In this document: piece after piece, positions 1 through 8,351 of the stretch
Layout: each line of letters begins with the position of its first letter
Position numbering within the stretch: position 1 is the first letter of the stretch
The notes under the pieces: model-generated
The model's database searches: none
The model's input: the letters and a program-made list of their open reading frames with translations, nothing else
Told to the model about the DNA's origin: nothing
DNA from: PWVB01 sp034676805
Lineage (GTDB): Bacteria; Chloroflexota; Anaerolineae; B4-G1; SLSP01
Direction of reading: 5' to 3'
Assembly (NCBI GenBank): GCA_034676805.1
Contig: JAXDDO010000003.1
Span: 62,001 to 126,000, forward strand
Length of the DNA: 64,000 bases
Translations under genes and position numbers: made by a program

Positions 1-1175
1 AATACCTGATTCCCCAAGAGCCGGCCCCTCCTTGTAAGGCGCACCCGTTGGCCATCCCACGCAACCAGCCCCAAGCCAGAGAAGCGCTCGATCACTGGCT
101 CGTAGAGATCGACCAGGCGGAGGCCGGTTTCAGCCTCGAACCTGTCGCCCCCAACGCCTTCGGCAAGGCGCAGTCCCATCATCATCGTTTCACCGCAGAT
201 CGTTTCTAGTGATAGCGGCGCATCCGAGAACCCACGCAGCCGACCGCTCCGCAGGGCACTAATGTAAGCCTGCGGATGCGGGTGGTTGCTCCACCGCCGT
301 CCGCGGAACCACGAGTAGGCGCCGGCGCCAAACCCAAGCCAGGGCTCGTTGCGCCAATAGATGAGGTTGTGTGCCGATGAATAGGGTCCGATGTTCTCGG
401 TAAGGCCATCAGGCGGCAAGGTCCAGACCTCAGGCGGCTCCGTCGTCCCCAAAGCCCAGTTCGAGATCTCGTACTGCCAGAAGCCCGCCGCGTCCAGTGC
501 CTCAGAGGCCGCCTCATACATGTCAGCAGCCAGATCGGGGTCGGGCATCTCAACCCCGTTGAGCGTCAGCGTCTCTGAGAGCGGCGTGCCAGGCTCGAGC
601 GTGAGGGCGTAGAGCGAGAGGTGGTCGGGCGCCAGGTCGAGGCATCGCCGCACCGTTTCCAACCACTGGGGCAAACTCTGTCCGGGCAGACCGAACATCA
701 GGTCGAGGCTGATGCTATCGTAGCCGGCGCTCCGCGCCATCTGATAGGCCTCAACCGCGTCGGCCCACGTGTGGATCCGGCCCAGTAGCAGCAGCTCATC
801 GCTATGCGAAGACTGTACGCCCAGGCTTAGCCGATTGACACCCAGTTCCCTGAGTTCGCTGAGATAGGCGCTGGTCACGGTCCCGGGATTGGCCTCTAGC
901 GTGACCTCGGCCTGCCAGGAAAGGCGCAAATACCGTCGAGCCGCTTGTAGAACCGCAGCGACGCTCTCTCGGCTGAGCAATGAGGGAGTACCCCCACCGA
1001 AGTAGAGCGTTCGCCCCTCGACATCGACGGCGCGTTCGGCCCGTAGCCGCATCTCCTCACCGATGGCGGCGACGTAGTCATCCTCTAGCCCAAGCAGGCC
1101 CGTGTAAGTGTTGAAGTCGCAGTATGTACAGCGTCTGATGCAGAAAGGAATATGGACGTACAGCCCGGTCTTCAT
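1..1175 (-). CDS. hemW: HemW-type radical SAM heme chaperone (3' end cut by window edge)
   Basis: Radical SAM protein of the HemN/HemW family. 391 codons are visible from an ATG at 1175 and the frame stays open to base 1, so the C terminus lies outside the window. Residues 8-19 carry HIPFCIRRCTYC, the CxxxCxYC cluster that binds the 4Fe-4S of SAM radical enzymes, followed by CDFN as in HemW. YFGGGTPSLL and EANPGT, the SAM-binding strands, follow in order. HemW proteins insert or traffic heme. True oxygen-independent coproporphyrinogen oxidases (HemN) have an N-terminal extension that is absent here, which favours HemW. The next gene upstream on the same strand starts at 1506. Family assignment is secure; the exact role is by homology. 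Confidence 0.9.
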   Translation of the reverse strand, partial: MKTGLYVHIPFCIRRCTYCDFNTYTGLLGLEDDYVAAIGEEMRLRAERAVDVEGRTLYFGGGTPSLLSRESVAAVLQAARRYLRLSWQAEVTLEANPGTVTSAYLSELRELGVNRLSLGVQSSHSDELLLLGRIHTWADAVEAYQMARSAGYDSISLDLMFGLPGQSLPQWLETVRRCLDLAPDHLSLYALTLEPGTPLSETLTLNGVEMPDPDLAADMYEAASEALDAAGFWQYEISNWALGTTEPPEVWTLPPDGLTENIGPYSSAHNLIYWRNEPWLGFGAGAYSWFRGRRWSNHPHPQAYISALRSGRLRGFSDAPLSLETICGETMMMGLRLAEGVGGDRFEAETGLRLVDLYEPVIERFSGLGLVAWDGQRVRLTRRGRLLGNQV

Positions 1176-1209
1176 CGAGTTTCGCCTTGTGCCTCTTGGC
1201 AGTCTGCGA

Positions 1210-1506
1210 TCATGCCGAGTCGTTCCCCCAAGCGCTGGCGACCCAGCGTCCACCTGGCAACCCCGCGTGCTGCTCTATCGTCCGAAGCTTGCGTTGGCGA
1301 TTCGATCGCTTGAAGCGGGCCTCCGCCACCATCGCGCTAGGACGGTCGGAGAACTCCCACACAGCGACAAGGGTCACAGGAAGATGGGCCCGTGTATATC
1401 GGGCTCCCCGCCCGGCCTGGTGTTCTGCATAACGGCGCCGCACGTCGTTGGTCATCCCGGTATACAGGGAGCCATCGCCACACGCCAGCACATACACATA
1501 CCACAT
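1210..1506 (-). CDS. GIY-YIG nuclease superfamily protein, UPF0213/YhbQ-like
   Basis: Small single-domain GIY-YIG protein of 98 residues. The N terminus MWYVYVLACGDGSLYTG matches the opening strand pair of the UPF0213 subgroup, followed by the conserved Arg/His region (RRYAEHQAG) and a glutamate-containing helix (EARFKR). The reading frame can be extended upstream to 1632, but that extension would cover the terminator hairpin at 1612-1644 and has no family match, so I start at 1506, where GGTGGGTG lies just upstream. Members of this subgroup are single-domain predicted endonucleases whose cellular role is poorly known. It ends 34 bases before hemW begins and may be co-transcribed with it. Confidence 0.8.
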   Translation of the reverse strand: MWYVYVLACGDGSLYTGMTNDVRRRYAEHQAGRGARYTRAHLPVTLVAVWEFSDRPSAMVAEARFKRSNRQRKLRTIEQHAGLPGGRWVASAWGNDSA

Positions 1507-1611
1507 CACCCACCATCCCGCTCTGGCACAGTTGCCGAAATAGGTGCCAAGTATAGGGCAGCCGGCAGGAAAAATCAACCTCAGGTGGCAGCCCCCCTTG
1601 GGACCACAAAA

Positions 1612-1644
1612 GGGCGCGAAGCCCTGAACCATGGCTTCGCGCCC
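1612..1644 (-). terminator. Intrinsic terminator after the ThuA/IolE-like pair
   Basis: Perfect 12-bp inverted repeat (GGGCGCGAAGCC at 1612-1623, GGCTTCGCGCCC at 1633-1644) with a 9-nt loop. Read on the minus strand, the stem is followed by TTTTG. It lies 44 bases past the stop of the leftward sugar isomerase-like gene and is a good rho-independent terminator for that operon. Confidence 0.8.
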
Positions 1645-1688
1645 TATAACAGCCAGCCTTGCGTTACTGCCCGGTCACACGTCGCGCG

Positions 1689-2444
1689 CTATGACCGGCC
1701 CCGCCCGAGGCCCTGTCCTGCCAGGTAGGCGAAACTGCGCTCTACTGCGACCATCATGTCGGTCGCGCAGCGGTCGAGCTCCACAATCAGCCACTCGGGC
1801 GTGTCTCCCGCAGCTTTGAGAATCGCGGGGAAATCCATCACGCCGTCACCGACGGCCGTCATCGGCTCGGTTTTCACGGTTGGGCCATCCTTGATGTGGA
1901 GCAGCGAGGCACGCGCTCCCAGTTCCCTGATGACCGCGGCGACATCCACACCGGCTGTCTGCACCCAGTACGTATCGACCTGGAAGAAAACATCCTCGTC
2001 AAGGTACTCAAGCATCACCTGATAGGGATAGCGCCCTTCAACGGGCGTGTATTCCCACCAGTGGTTGTGGATGCCGAACGACATCCCATTGTCGCGGGCG
2101 ACTGCCGCAGCCTGGTTGAACACGTCGCACGTGCGCTTGGTCTGCTCGATCGAGCTGAACGCGTCGGGCCCCTGCCCCGACACGAGACGCGTGCAGCCAA
2201 TGGCGGCCATCGCCGACAACACTGCGTCCTTCTGATCGCCGAGCGGTAGGGCCATGTGGGCGCTGGGCACCTCAAGGCCCAGCTCCCGGAACAACTTCCC
2301 GGCGGCCTCGGCCGTCGTTCCGGGAAAGCCCGCGGGCTCGACACCCGCATAGCCCATCTGCGCGACACGTCGCACGGCCGACTCGAAATCCTGTTGAGCG
2401 TACTCACGAACCGAATAGAGCTGAAGTGCCACTGGTGGCAACAT
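1689..2444 (-). CDS. Sugar phosphate isomerase/epimerase-like TIM barrel (AP endonuclease family 2)
   Basis: 251-residue xylose-isomerase-like TIM barrel, the usual length for IolE/hydroxypyruvate isomerase-type proteins. Likely metal ligands are visible: HNH at 126-128, Asp157 in QVDTYW, His183 in LLHIKDG and Glu222 in VELD. A ribosome binding site (AAGGAAGGAC) precedes the ATG. It is the second gene of a leftward pair with the ThuA-like gene, 36 bases apart. TIM barrels of this family paired with ThuA-like proteins occur in oxidised (3-keto) sugar pathways, so a role in sugar catabolism is likely; isomerase, epimerase and hydrolase activity cannot be told apart from sequence alone. Confidence 0.8.
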   Translation of the reverse strand: MLPPVALQLYSVREYAQQDFESAVRRVAQMGYAGVEPAGFPGTTAEAAGKLFRELGLEVPSAHMALPLGDQKDAVLSAMAAIGCTRLVSGQGPDAFSSIEQTKRTCDVFNQAAAVARDNGMSFGIHNHWWEYTPVEGRYPYQVMLEYLDEDVFFQVDTYWVQTAGVDVAAVIRELGARASLLHIKDGPTVKTEPMTAVGDGVMDFPAILKAAGDTPEWLIVELDRCATDMMVAVERSFAYLAGQGLGRGRS

Positions 2445-2480
2445 AGATGATGTCCTTCCTTGCGTAGTTAGAGAGTTCGC

Positions 2481-3218
2481 CTAGTCTTCGTAGGGCTCGA
2501 CAGCCTCAAGCGGCTCGGGGCGATGCCCGAACGTGACGGTCGGGCCGGCCACCGGCGCCGCCCACCGCGCGGCGTTGCTGATTACCTGCTGCACCTCGGC
2601 CTGGTAGAAGACCGGGTAGGTCTCGTGTCCAGGCCGGAAGTAGAAGACCTTACCTGCGCCCCGGTGGTAGCAGCACCCGCTGCGGAAGACCTCACCACCC
2701 TCAAACCAACTGATGAAGACCAGCGTATCCGGGGCAGGGATATCGAATCTCTCGCCATACATCTCAGCGTGGGGCACTTCGAAGTACTCGCCCAGCCCCT
2801 GTGCAATCGGGTGTCCCGGCTCAACAACGTACACCCGCTCCTTCTCGCCGATCTCGCGCCACTTCAGGTTGCACGTTGTGCCCATCAGTTTCTGGAAGAT
2901 CTTGGAGAAGTGACCGGAGTGCAACACAATGAGGCCCATCCCCTCCAGCACCCGCTTGTGCACGCGATCGACGATCTCGTCCTTCACATCACCGTGCGCC
3001 ATGTGACCCCACCAGATGAGGACATCGGTGTTCGCCAGTACATCGGTGGTCAGGCCGTGCTCAGGTTCGTCGAGCGTGGCGGTCTTGACATCAAAGCCCT
3101 GTGGGCGCAGGAATTTAGCAATGGCCGCGTGGATGCCGTCGGGATAGACGGACGCTACCTTGTCGTGCACCTTCTCGTGACGATACTCATTCCATACTGT
3201 GACTCGGATCGGATTCAT
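2481..3218 (-). CDS. ThuA-like protein (trehalose utilisation family)
   Basis: 245-residue protein of the ThuA family, which has a class I glutamine amidotransferase-like fold. Supporting segments in order: VTVWNEYRHEK near the N terminus, LIWWGHMAHGDV, GLIVLHSGHFSKIFQKLMGT, HPIAQGL and YFRPGHETYPV. The start at 3218 is preceded by AAGGAG six to eight bases upstream; an upstream in-frame ATG at 3290 has no such site. First gene of the leftward pair, divergent from the beta-glucosidase operon. ThuA proteins act in uptake or processing of oxidised disaccharides. Fairly sure of the family, unsure of the substrate. Confidence 0.85.
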   Translation of the reverse strand: MNPIRVTVWNEYRHEKVHDKVASVYPDGIHAAIAKFLRPQGFDVKTATLDEPEHGLTTDVLANTDVLIWWGHMAHGDVKDEIVDRVHKRVLEGMGLIVLHSGHFSKIFQKLMGTTCNLKWREIGEKERVYVVEPGHPIAQGLGEYFEVPHAEMYGERFDIPAPDTLVFISWFEGGEVFRSGCCYHRGAGKVFYFRPGHETYPVFYQAEVQQVISNAARWAAPVAGPTVTFGHRPEPLEAVEPYED

Positions 3219-3539
3219 CTGGTTCGGCTCCTTGTGTGGATATTGGGATTGAGGGTCTAGACAGGCGTCCTGGCGGAAAGCTCCCGACAAGTCCCGGGCG
3301 GTCAGGGTTCACCGTGGCCGTTCCCAGGCCCTGTCGCTGTACACAACGAAGCGCCGGTTGCGTCAACACACCAACCACTATACCACACTTTCGCTACAGC
3401 CTAAATGCGCTCCACATGCAGACGCGCCCACAGCCACCAGCGGTCGCAGCCACGACCCGCACTTCCGTAGCACTGAGGATGGAGTATACTCGGGGATGAC
3501 GGAAGGTAACAGCAATCAGACCCCACCCGCAAGGAGAAC
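3219..3539. promoter_or_regulatory. Divergent control region between the ThuA-like and GH3 operons
   Basis: About 320 bases without a convincing gene. For the leftward genes an extended -10 (TGGTATAGT, with ACTATA at 3377-3382 on the plus strand) is visible. For the rightward operon TATACT at 3485-3490 sits inside the palindrome GAGTATACTC (3483-3492); no good -35 is seen. GTTGCGTCAAC (3357-3367) is a short inverted repeat that could be an operator. No regulator gene lies beside it, so these sites are only suggestions. Confidence 0.4.
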
Positions 3540-3542
3540 GTG

Positions 3543-6020
3543 ATGACCACTGGTAAGCGCTCTGACTCTGCGTCCGTTGAGAAACGTGTCCAGCAACTCC
3601 TCAATCAGATGACGCTCGAAGAAAAAGTCTCGCTACTGTCAGGCAAGAACACGTGGCAGACAGTGCCCATTGAACGACTGGGCATTCCTTCGCTGACGAT
3701 GACCGATGGCCCTCACGGAGTGCGCGCTAACCAGACCGGTCCCGAGCGAATCGAGGGCCCGGCAACATCGTTTCCCACCGGCGTCTCGATGGCCGCAAGT
3801 TGGGACGTCGAGCTCGTCGAGCGCGTCGGCGCCGTCCTGGGGCAGGAGACGCGGGCGATGGGCTGCGACATCCTGTTGGGACCCTGCGTCAACATCGTGC
3901 GCACTCCCCTTGCAGGACGCAACTTCGAAGCCTATTCAGAAGACCCCTATCTTGCCGGCCGCACCGGCGTGGCGTGGGTCAAGGGCCTGCAGAGCCAGCG
4001 CGTCGGCGCCTCTCTCAAACACTACGCGTGCAACAACCAGGAGCACGAACGGTTCCGTGGTGACTCCGTTGTCGACGAGCGTACCCTCCGCGAGATCTAT
4101 CTGGCGCAGTTCGAGGCGATCGTGAAGGAAGCACAGCCCTGGACCGTCATGTGTTCGTACAATCGCATCAACGGCGTCTACGCCAGCCAGAACCACCACC
4201 TGCAGAACGAGATCCTCAAGGACGAGTGGGGGTTCGAGGGTGTCGTCATCTCCGACTGGGGTGCCAACCACACCATCTTTGAGTCGGTTGCCGGCGGACT
4301 GGACATCGAGATGCCCGGCCCGGCGCGTTACTACGGCGACCTCCTGGTTCAGGCCGCGCGGACCTGGCAGATCGAGGAGAGCACGATCGATGAAGCAGTT
4401 CGTCGCATCCTGCGTATGGTCATCCGCTCGGGAAAGATGGACCCGGGCACTGAGTTGCCGGCGGGCGCGGTGAACGTGCCTGCACACGCGGCATTGGCGC
4501 GCGAACTCGCAGAAGGGTCGATCACGCTCCTCAAGAACGACGAGCACGTACTCCCGCTCACCGGCGTGACAGCCTTGGCCGTGATCGGTCCCAACGCGAC
4601 AGAAGCCAGGATTGGCGGAGGCGGCAGCTCCTATCTCGAGCCGCCCTATCGCGTGAGCCCTCTCGACGGCCTGCGGGCGAAACTGGGAGACCGAAGTGCG
4701 ATCACCTACACACAGGGCTGCAGTAACCACACGGAGCTCCCAGCGCTGAAGCCCAACCTGCCACTCCCGGGGCAGACGCTCAGCGGTTTCGTGGGCACCT
4801 TCTACAACAACACGACCCTCTCACGCGAGCCTGTCGCCGAACGGTTTGACCTGTACCTCGACCACTGGCACCTGACCCCGCCTGCCGGAGTTGATGAGCA
4901 CGCCTTCTCTGTAAGGTGGGAGGGCGCATTCCAGGTTATGGAGGGCGGACGGTACGCCTTCAAGGTCCGGAACTCAGGCACGTGCCGGGTCTTCCTGGAC
5001 AATGCCCTGCTGCTCGACGTTACCGCCGAGAACACGCCTGGCGGTTGGCCGGTCGAGAGCGAGGCAGCTCACGTCGAACTGGAGGCGGAGCGCGCCTACC
5101 AACTGCGCGTCGAGTATGTCAAGCCCGAAGGTATCCGCCACCGCGAGATCCGGGTGCTGTTTGCCTACGACCCCAAACCGGACGATGACGACCGCATTGA
5201 CCGCGCTGTGGCACTGGCGCGGGCGTCGGACGTTGCCGTGATCTTCGCAGGCATGCCCCAGGGCTTCGAGTCCGAGGGCCACGATCGGCCCCACATGAAG
5301 CTTCCCGGGCTTCAGAACGAGCTTATCCGCGCGGTCGCGGCAGCGAACCCCAAGACTGTTGTCGTGCTCAACTGTGGCTCGCCCGTTGAGATGCCGTGGG
5401 TTGATGACGTTGCGGCGATCGTTCTCGCCTATTACCCCGGCCAAGAGGGAGGCAATGCGCTTGCCGCCATTCTGACCGGCGAGACGAACCCCTCGGGGAA
5501 ACTACCCGTCACCTTCCCGAGGCACTACGAGGACAATCCTACCTTCATCAACTACCCCGGCGCACGGCAAGTCCTCTACGGAGAGGGGATCTTCGTCGGG
5601 TACCGCTACTACGAGAAAAAAGCCATCAAGCCCCTCTTCCCCTTCGGCCACGGCCTGTCCTACACTACGTTTGCCTACAGCGACCTCCAGGTGAGCCAGA
5701 ACGTACAGCGTGGACAACCGGTAGAGATGTCGCTGACCGTCACCAACACCGGCGATGTCGCTGGCAAGGAAGTGGTTCAGCTCTATCTGGCCGACAAAGC
5801 GTCCTCCCTCGCACGCCCGGTGAAGGAACTCAAGGGCTTCCGAAAAGTGGACCTGGCTCCGGGCGAAAGCAAGGTCATCACTTTCAAGCTCGACGAGCGC
5901 GCGCTGGCTTTCTACAACCCTCAGGCCAACGGGTGGGTCACCGAGCCTGGTGAGTTCGAGGTACTTGTCGGCAGTTCGTCGGAGGACGTCAGGGCCGTCG
6001 CCAGTTTCATCCTGAGTTGA
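3543..6020 (+). CDS. GH3 beta-glucosidase with PA14 insert
   Basis: 825-residue glycoside hydrolase family 3 enzyme, likely hydrolysing beta-glucosides. Domains: GH3 N-terminal barrel (about 20-300) with KHYACNNQE and the nucleophile Asp238 in VISDWGA; GH3 C-terminal domain from about 320, interrupted by a PA14 carbohydrate-binding insert at roughly 405-545; fibronectin III-like domain at the C terminus. No signal peptide is visible, so the enzyme is probably cytoplasmic. AAGGAG at 3531-3536 fits the ATG at 3543 better than the GTG at 3540. It is followed after 21 bases by the diol dehydratase, so glycoside cleavage and diol dehydration appear to be transcribed together. Confidence 0.92.
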   Translation: MTTGKRSDSASVEKRVQQLLNQMTLEEKVSLLSGKNTWQTVPIERLGIPSLTMTDGPHGVRANQTGPERIEGPATSFPTGVSMAASWDVELVERVGAVLGQETRAMGCDILLGPCVNIVRTPLAGRNFEAYSEDPYLAGRTGVAWVKGLQSQRVGASLKHYACNNQEHERFRGDSVVDERTLREIYLAQFEAIVKEAQPWTVMCSYNRINGVYASQNHHLQNEILKDEWGFEGVVISDWGANHTIFESVAGGLDIEMPGPARYYGDLLVQAARTWQIEESTIDEAVRRILRMVIRSGKMDPGTELPAGAVNVPAHAALARELAEGSITLLKNDEHVLPLTGVTALAVIGPNATEARIGGGGSSYLEPPYRVSPLDGLRAKLGDRSAITYTQGCSNHTELPALKPNLPLPGQTLSGFVGTFYNNTTLSREPVAERFDLYLDHWHLTPPAGVDEHAFSVRWEGAFQVMEGGRYAFKVRNSGTCRVFLDNALLLDVTAENTPGGWPVESEAAHVELEAERAYQLRVEYVKPEGIRHREIRVLFAYDPKPDDDDRIDRAVALARASDVAVIFAGMPQGFESEGHDRPHMKLPGLQNELIRAVAAANPKTVVVLNCGSPVEMPWVDDVAAIVLAYYPGQEGGNALAAILTGETNPSGKLPVTFPRHYEDNPTFINYPGARQVLYGEGIFVGYRYYEKKAIKPLFPFGHGLSYTTFAYSDLQVSQNVQRGQPVEMSLTVTNTGDVAGKEVVQLYLADKASSLARPVKELKGFRKVDLAPGESKVITFKLDERALAFYNPQANGWVTEPGEFEVLVGSSSEDVRAVASFILS

Positions 6021-6041
6021 CATGCGAGCACTGTGTAGACG

Positions 6042-8351
6042 ATGACATCGAAGCGCTACACCAAGAGCTACGAGCGTCCCGTTAACCGCGAGACCTTCAT
6101 CAAGCCGTGGCCCGAGGTGGGACTGATCGCCACCAACAGCCCTCTGGATCCGCGACCCAGCCTCACACTGGCGGATGGAAGGGTCGTCGAGATGGACGGC
6201 GTGCCGGCACCGGAGTTCGACCTGCTCGACCGCTTCATCGCCGCTCACAGCCTGGATCTAGCGGTAGTCGAGACAGCGATGGCCACGGACTCGCGCGACA
6301 TAGCGCGCATGCTCGTCGACATCAACATATCGCGGGACAAGGTGCTGGCGATTACGCGCGGCTGCACCGCCGCGAAGCTGGTCGAGATCGTCCAGCACCT
6401 CAACGTCCTGGAGATGATGGTAGCGCTGGCGAAGATGCGTGCACGCCGCACGCCATCCAACCAAGCGCACGTAACCAACCGCAAGGAACATCCCGCCCTG
6501 CTTGCTGCAGATGCCGCCGAGGCGGCGCTCCGGGGCTTCCGCGAGGTGGAGACCACGGTTGGTGTTAGCCGCTACGCTCCCCTGAACGCCCTTGCCATCC
6601 TGGTAGGATCGCAAGTGGGTGACGGCGGCGTGCTGACCCAGTGCTCTGTTGAGGAGGCGACCAATCTCCGGCTGGGATTCCGCGGACTCACCACCTACTC
6701 GGAGACCCTCTCCGTCTATGGAACCGAGCGTGCATTCGTCGACGGCGACGATACGCCCTGGTCGAAAGCTTTCCTGGCAGCAGCCTATGCCAGCCGTGGT
6801 GTGAAGACGCGCTTCACGTCTGGCACCGGATCAGAGGCGCTGATGGGGCATGCGGAGGGCAAGTCTATGCTCTACCTGGAAGCGCGGTGCCTGCTCGTCA
6901 CGCGCGGCGCAGGCAGCCAGGGCACCCAGAACGGCTCAATCAGTTGCATCGCGCTGCCCGAGTCGCTTCCCGGCGGTGTCCGCGTCGTGCTGGCCGAGAA
7001 CCTGATCGCCATGTTGCTGGGCCTCGAGGTAGCCGCGGGGAATGACGCCCTTGCGTCGCACTCCGAGATGCGCAAGACCGCCAAGCTCATGCTCCAATTC
7101 ATCCCGGGAACCGACTTCGTGACGTCTGGCTATGGCGCCATACCGCGCTATGACAACATGTTTGGCGGAGGCAACTTCGATACCACCGAGCTGGACGACT
7201 GGTACGTGATCCAGCGCGATATGCAGGTCGACGGAGGCATCCATCCGATACAAGAAGTCGACGTCCTACGCGTGCGCGAGCGGGCTGCGCAAGCGATCCA
7301 AGCTGTGTTCGACGCCCTCGATTTCTGTGAGATCAGCGATGCGGAGGTCGCTGCCGCAGTCAGCGCCTATTCCAGCGAGGACATGCCCGACCGTGACCGC
7401 ATTGCCGACATCAGAGCAGCCCAGACCCTGCTCGAAGGCCCCATTACCGTCATCGACGTGATCCGCGCTCTCGAGGAAACCGGTTACCACGATGTGGCCG
7501 CCAACATCCTGGAGATGCAACGTCAACGCGTGATCGGCGACTATCTGCAGACGTCGGGGATCTTCGCTACCCACGGTCACCAGGACTTCCGCGTTATGAG
7601 CGGAATCACAGACGCCAACGATTACCAGGGGCCGGGAACAGGATATCGTGTTGAGGGAGAGCGGTGGGAACGCCTGCAGGCGATTCCCCAGGCTTGGGAT
7701 CCCCGGGAGTTTCTGGATGAGCTGGACCGCCAGACCTGCCAGCCCTGGTTGGTGGACCTTGGCCCGGCTGAACCCGGCGCAGAACCCGAGGTCGTCGTTG
7801 CAGTTGGGCCGGCCTTCGGTGTCCACATCCAGCAGACACTCAGTGGCCTGAACCTCAGCGACGTGCTGGCTGCAATGCTAGCTGGCATAGAAGATGAGGG
7901 GCTGCCGTGGCGTGTCGTGCGCGTTCATCACACCTCAGACTGCGCCTTCATCGGTCATGCAGGGGCACAGTTGAGCGGCTCGGGGGTGTCGATCGGCATC
8001 CAGTCCAAGGGCACCACGGTGATCCATCAGCGCGGCCTGGCGCCTTTGGAGAACTTGGAGCTCTTCTCAATGTCGCCCAACCTCGACCTGGCAGCATACC
8101 GCCAGATCGGGCGCAACGCCGCGCGTTACGCCCAGCACAAACCCACCTCACCCGTACCGGTACGAATCGACAACACCGCCCGTCTCCGCCTGATCGTCCA
8201 GACAACGCTGCTGCATCGCCGCGAGACGGAGCTAGTCGAGCCCAGTCGTCCCCCCACCCTGCTCGCGATCCGCAGTGAGGAGGACCTCACCACGGATCAG
8301 AGGGGCGGATCCAGCGAATGTCTTGGAGGCAATGATGACCTTGAGGAGTAG
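6042..8351 (+). CDS. B12-dependent diol/glycerol dehydratase, fused large and medium subunits
   Basis: 769-residue fusion of the PduC-type large subunit (about residues 1-575) with the PduD-type medium subunit (about 590-740). Large-subunit hallmarks include RFTSGTGSEALMGHAEGKSM, TRGAGSQGTQNGSISC and FGGGNFD. Medium-subunit hallmarks include VAVGPAFG, LSGSGVSIGIQSKGTTVIHQ and YRQIGRNAARYA. The family removes water from vicinal diols by an adenosylcobalamin radical mechanism. In most bacteria these are separate genes; fused versions occur. The gene ends inside the start of the IlvD/Edd gene (overlap about 17 bases). The small subunit lies one gene further on. No reactivase (PduGH/DdrAB) gene is in the window, although such enzymes normally need one. 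Confidence 0.9.
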   Translation: MTSKRYTKSYERPVNRETFIKPWPEVGLIATNSPLDPRPSLTLADGRVVEMDGVPAPEFDLLDRFIAAHSLDLAVVETAMATDSRDIARMLVDINISRDKVLAITRGCTAAKLVEIVQHLNVLEMMVALAKMRARRTPSNQAHVTNRKEHPALLAADAAEAALRGFREVETTVGVSRYAPLNALAILVGSQVGDGGVLTQCSVEEATNLRLGFRGLTTYSETLSVYGTERAFVDGDDTPWSKAFLAAAYASRGVKTRFTSGTGSEALMGHAEGKSMLYLEARCLLVTRGAGSQGTQNGSISCIALPESLPGGVRVVLAENLIAMLLGLEVAAGNDALASHSEMRKTAKLMLQFIPGTDFVTSGYGAIPRYDNMFGGGNFDTTELDDWYVIQRDMQVDGGIHPIQEVDVLRVRERAAQAIQAVFDALDFCEISDAEVAAAVSAYSSEDMPDRDRIADIRAAQTLLEGPITVIDVIRALEETGYHDVAANILEMQRQRVIGDYLQTSGIFATHGHQDFRVMSGITDANDYQGPGTGYRVEGERWERLQAIPQAWDPREFLDELDRQTCQPWLVDLGPAEPGAEPEVVVAVGPAFGVHIQQTLSGLNLSDVLAAMLAGIEDEGLPWRVVRVHHTSDCAFIGHAGAQLSGSGVSIGIQSKGTTVIHQRGLAPLENLELFSMSPNLDLAAYRQIGRNAARYAQHKPTSPVPVRIDNTARLRLIVQTTLLHRRETELVEPSRPPTLLAIRSEEDLTTDQRGGSSECLGGNDDLEE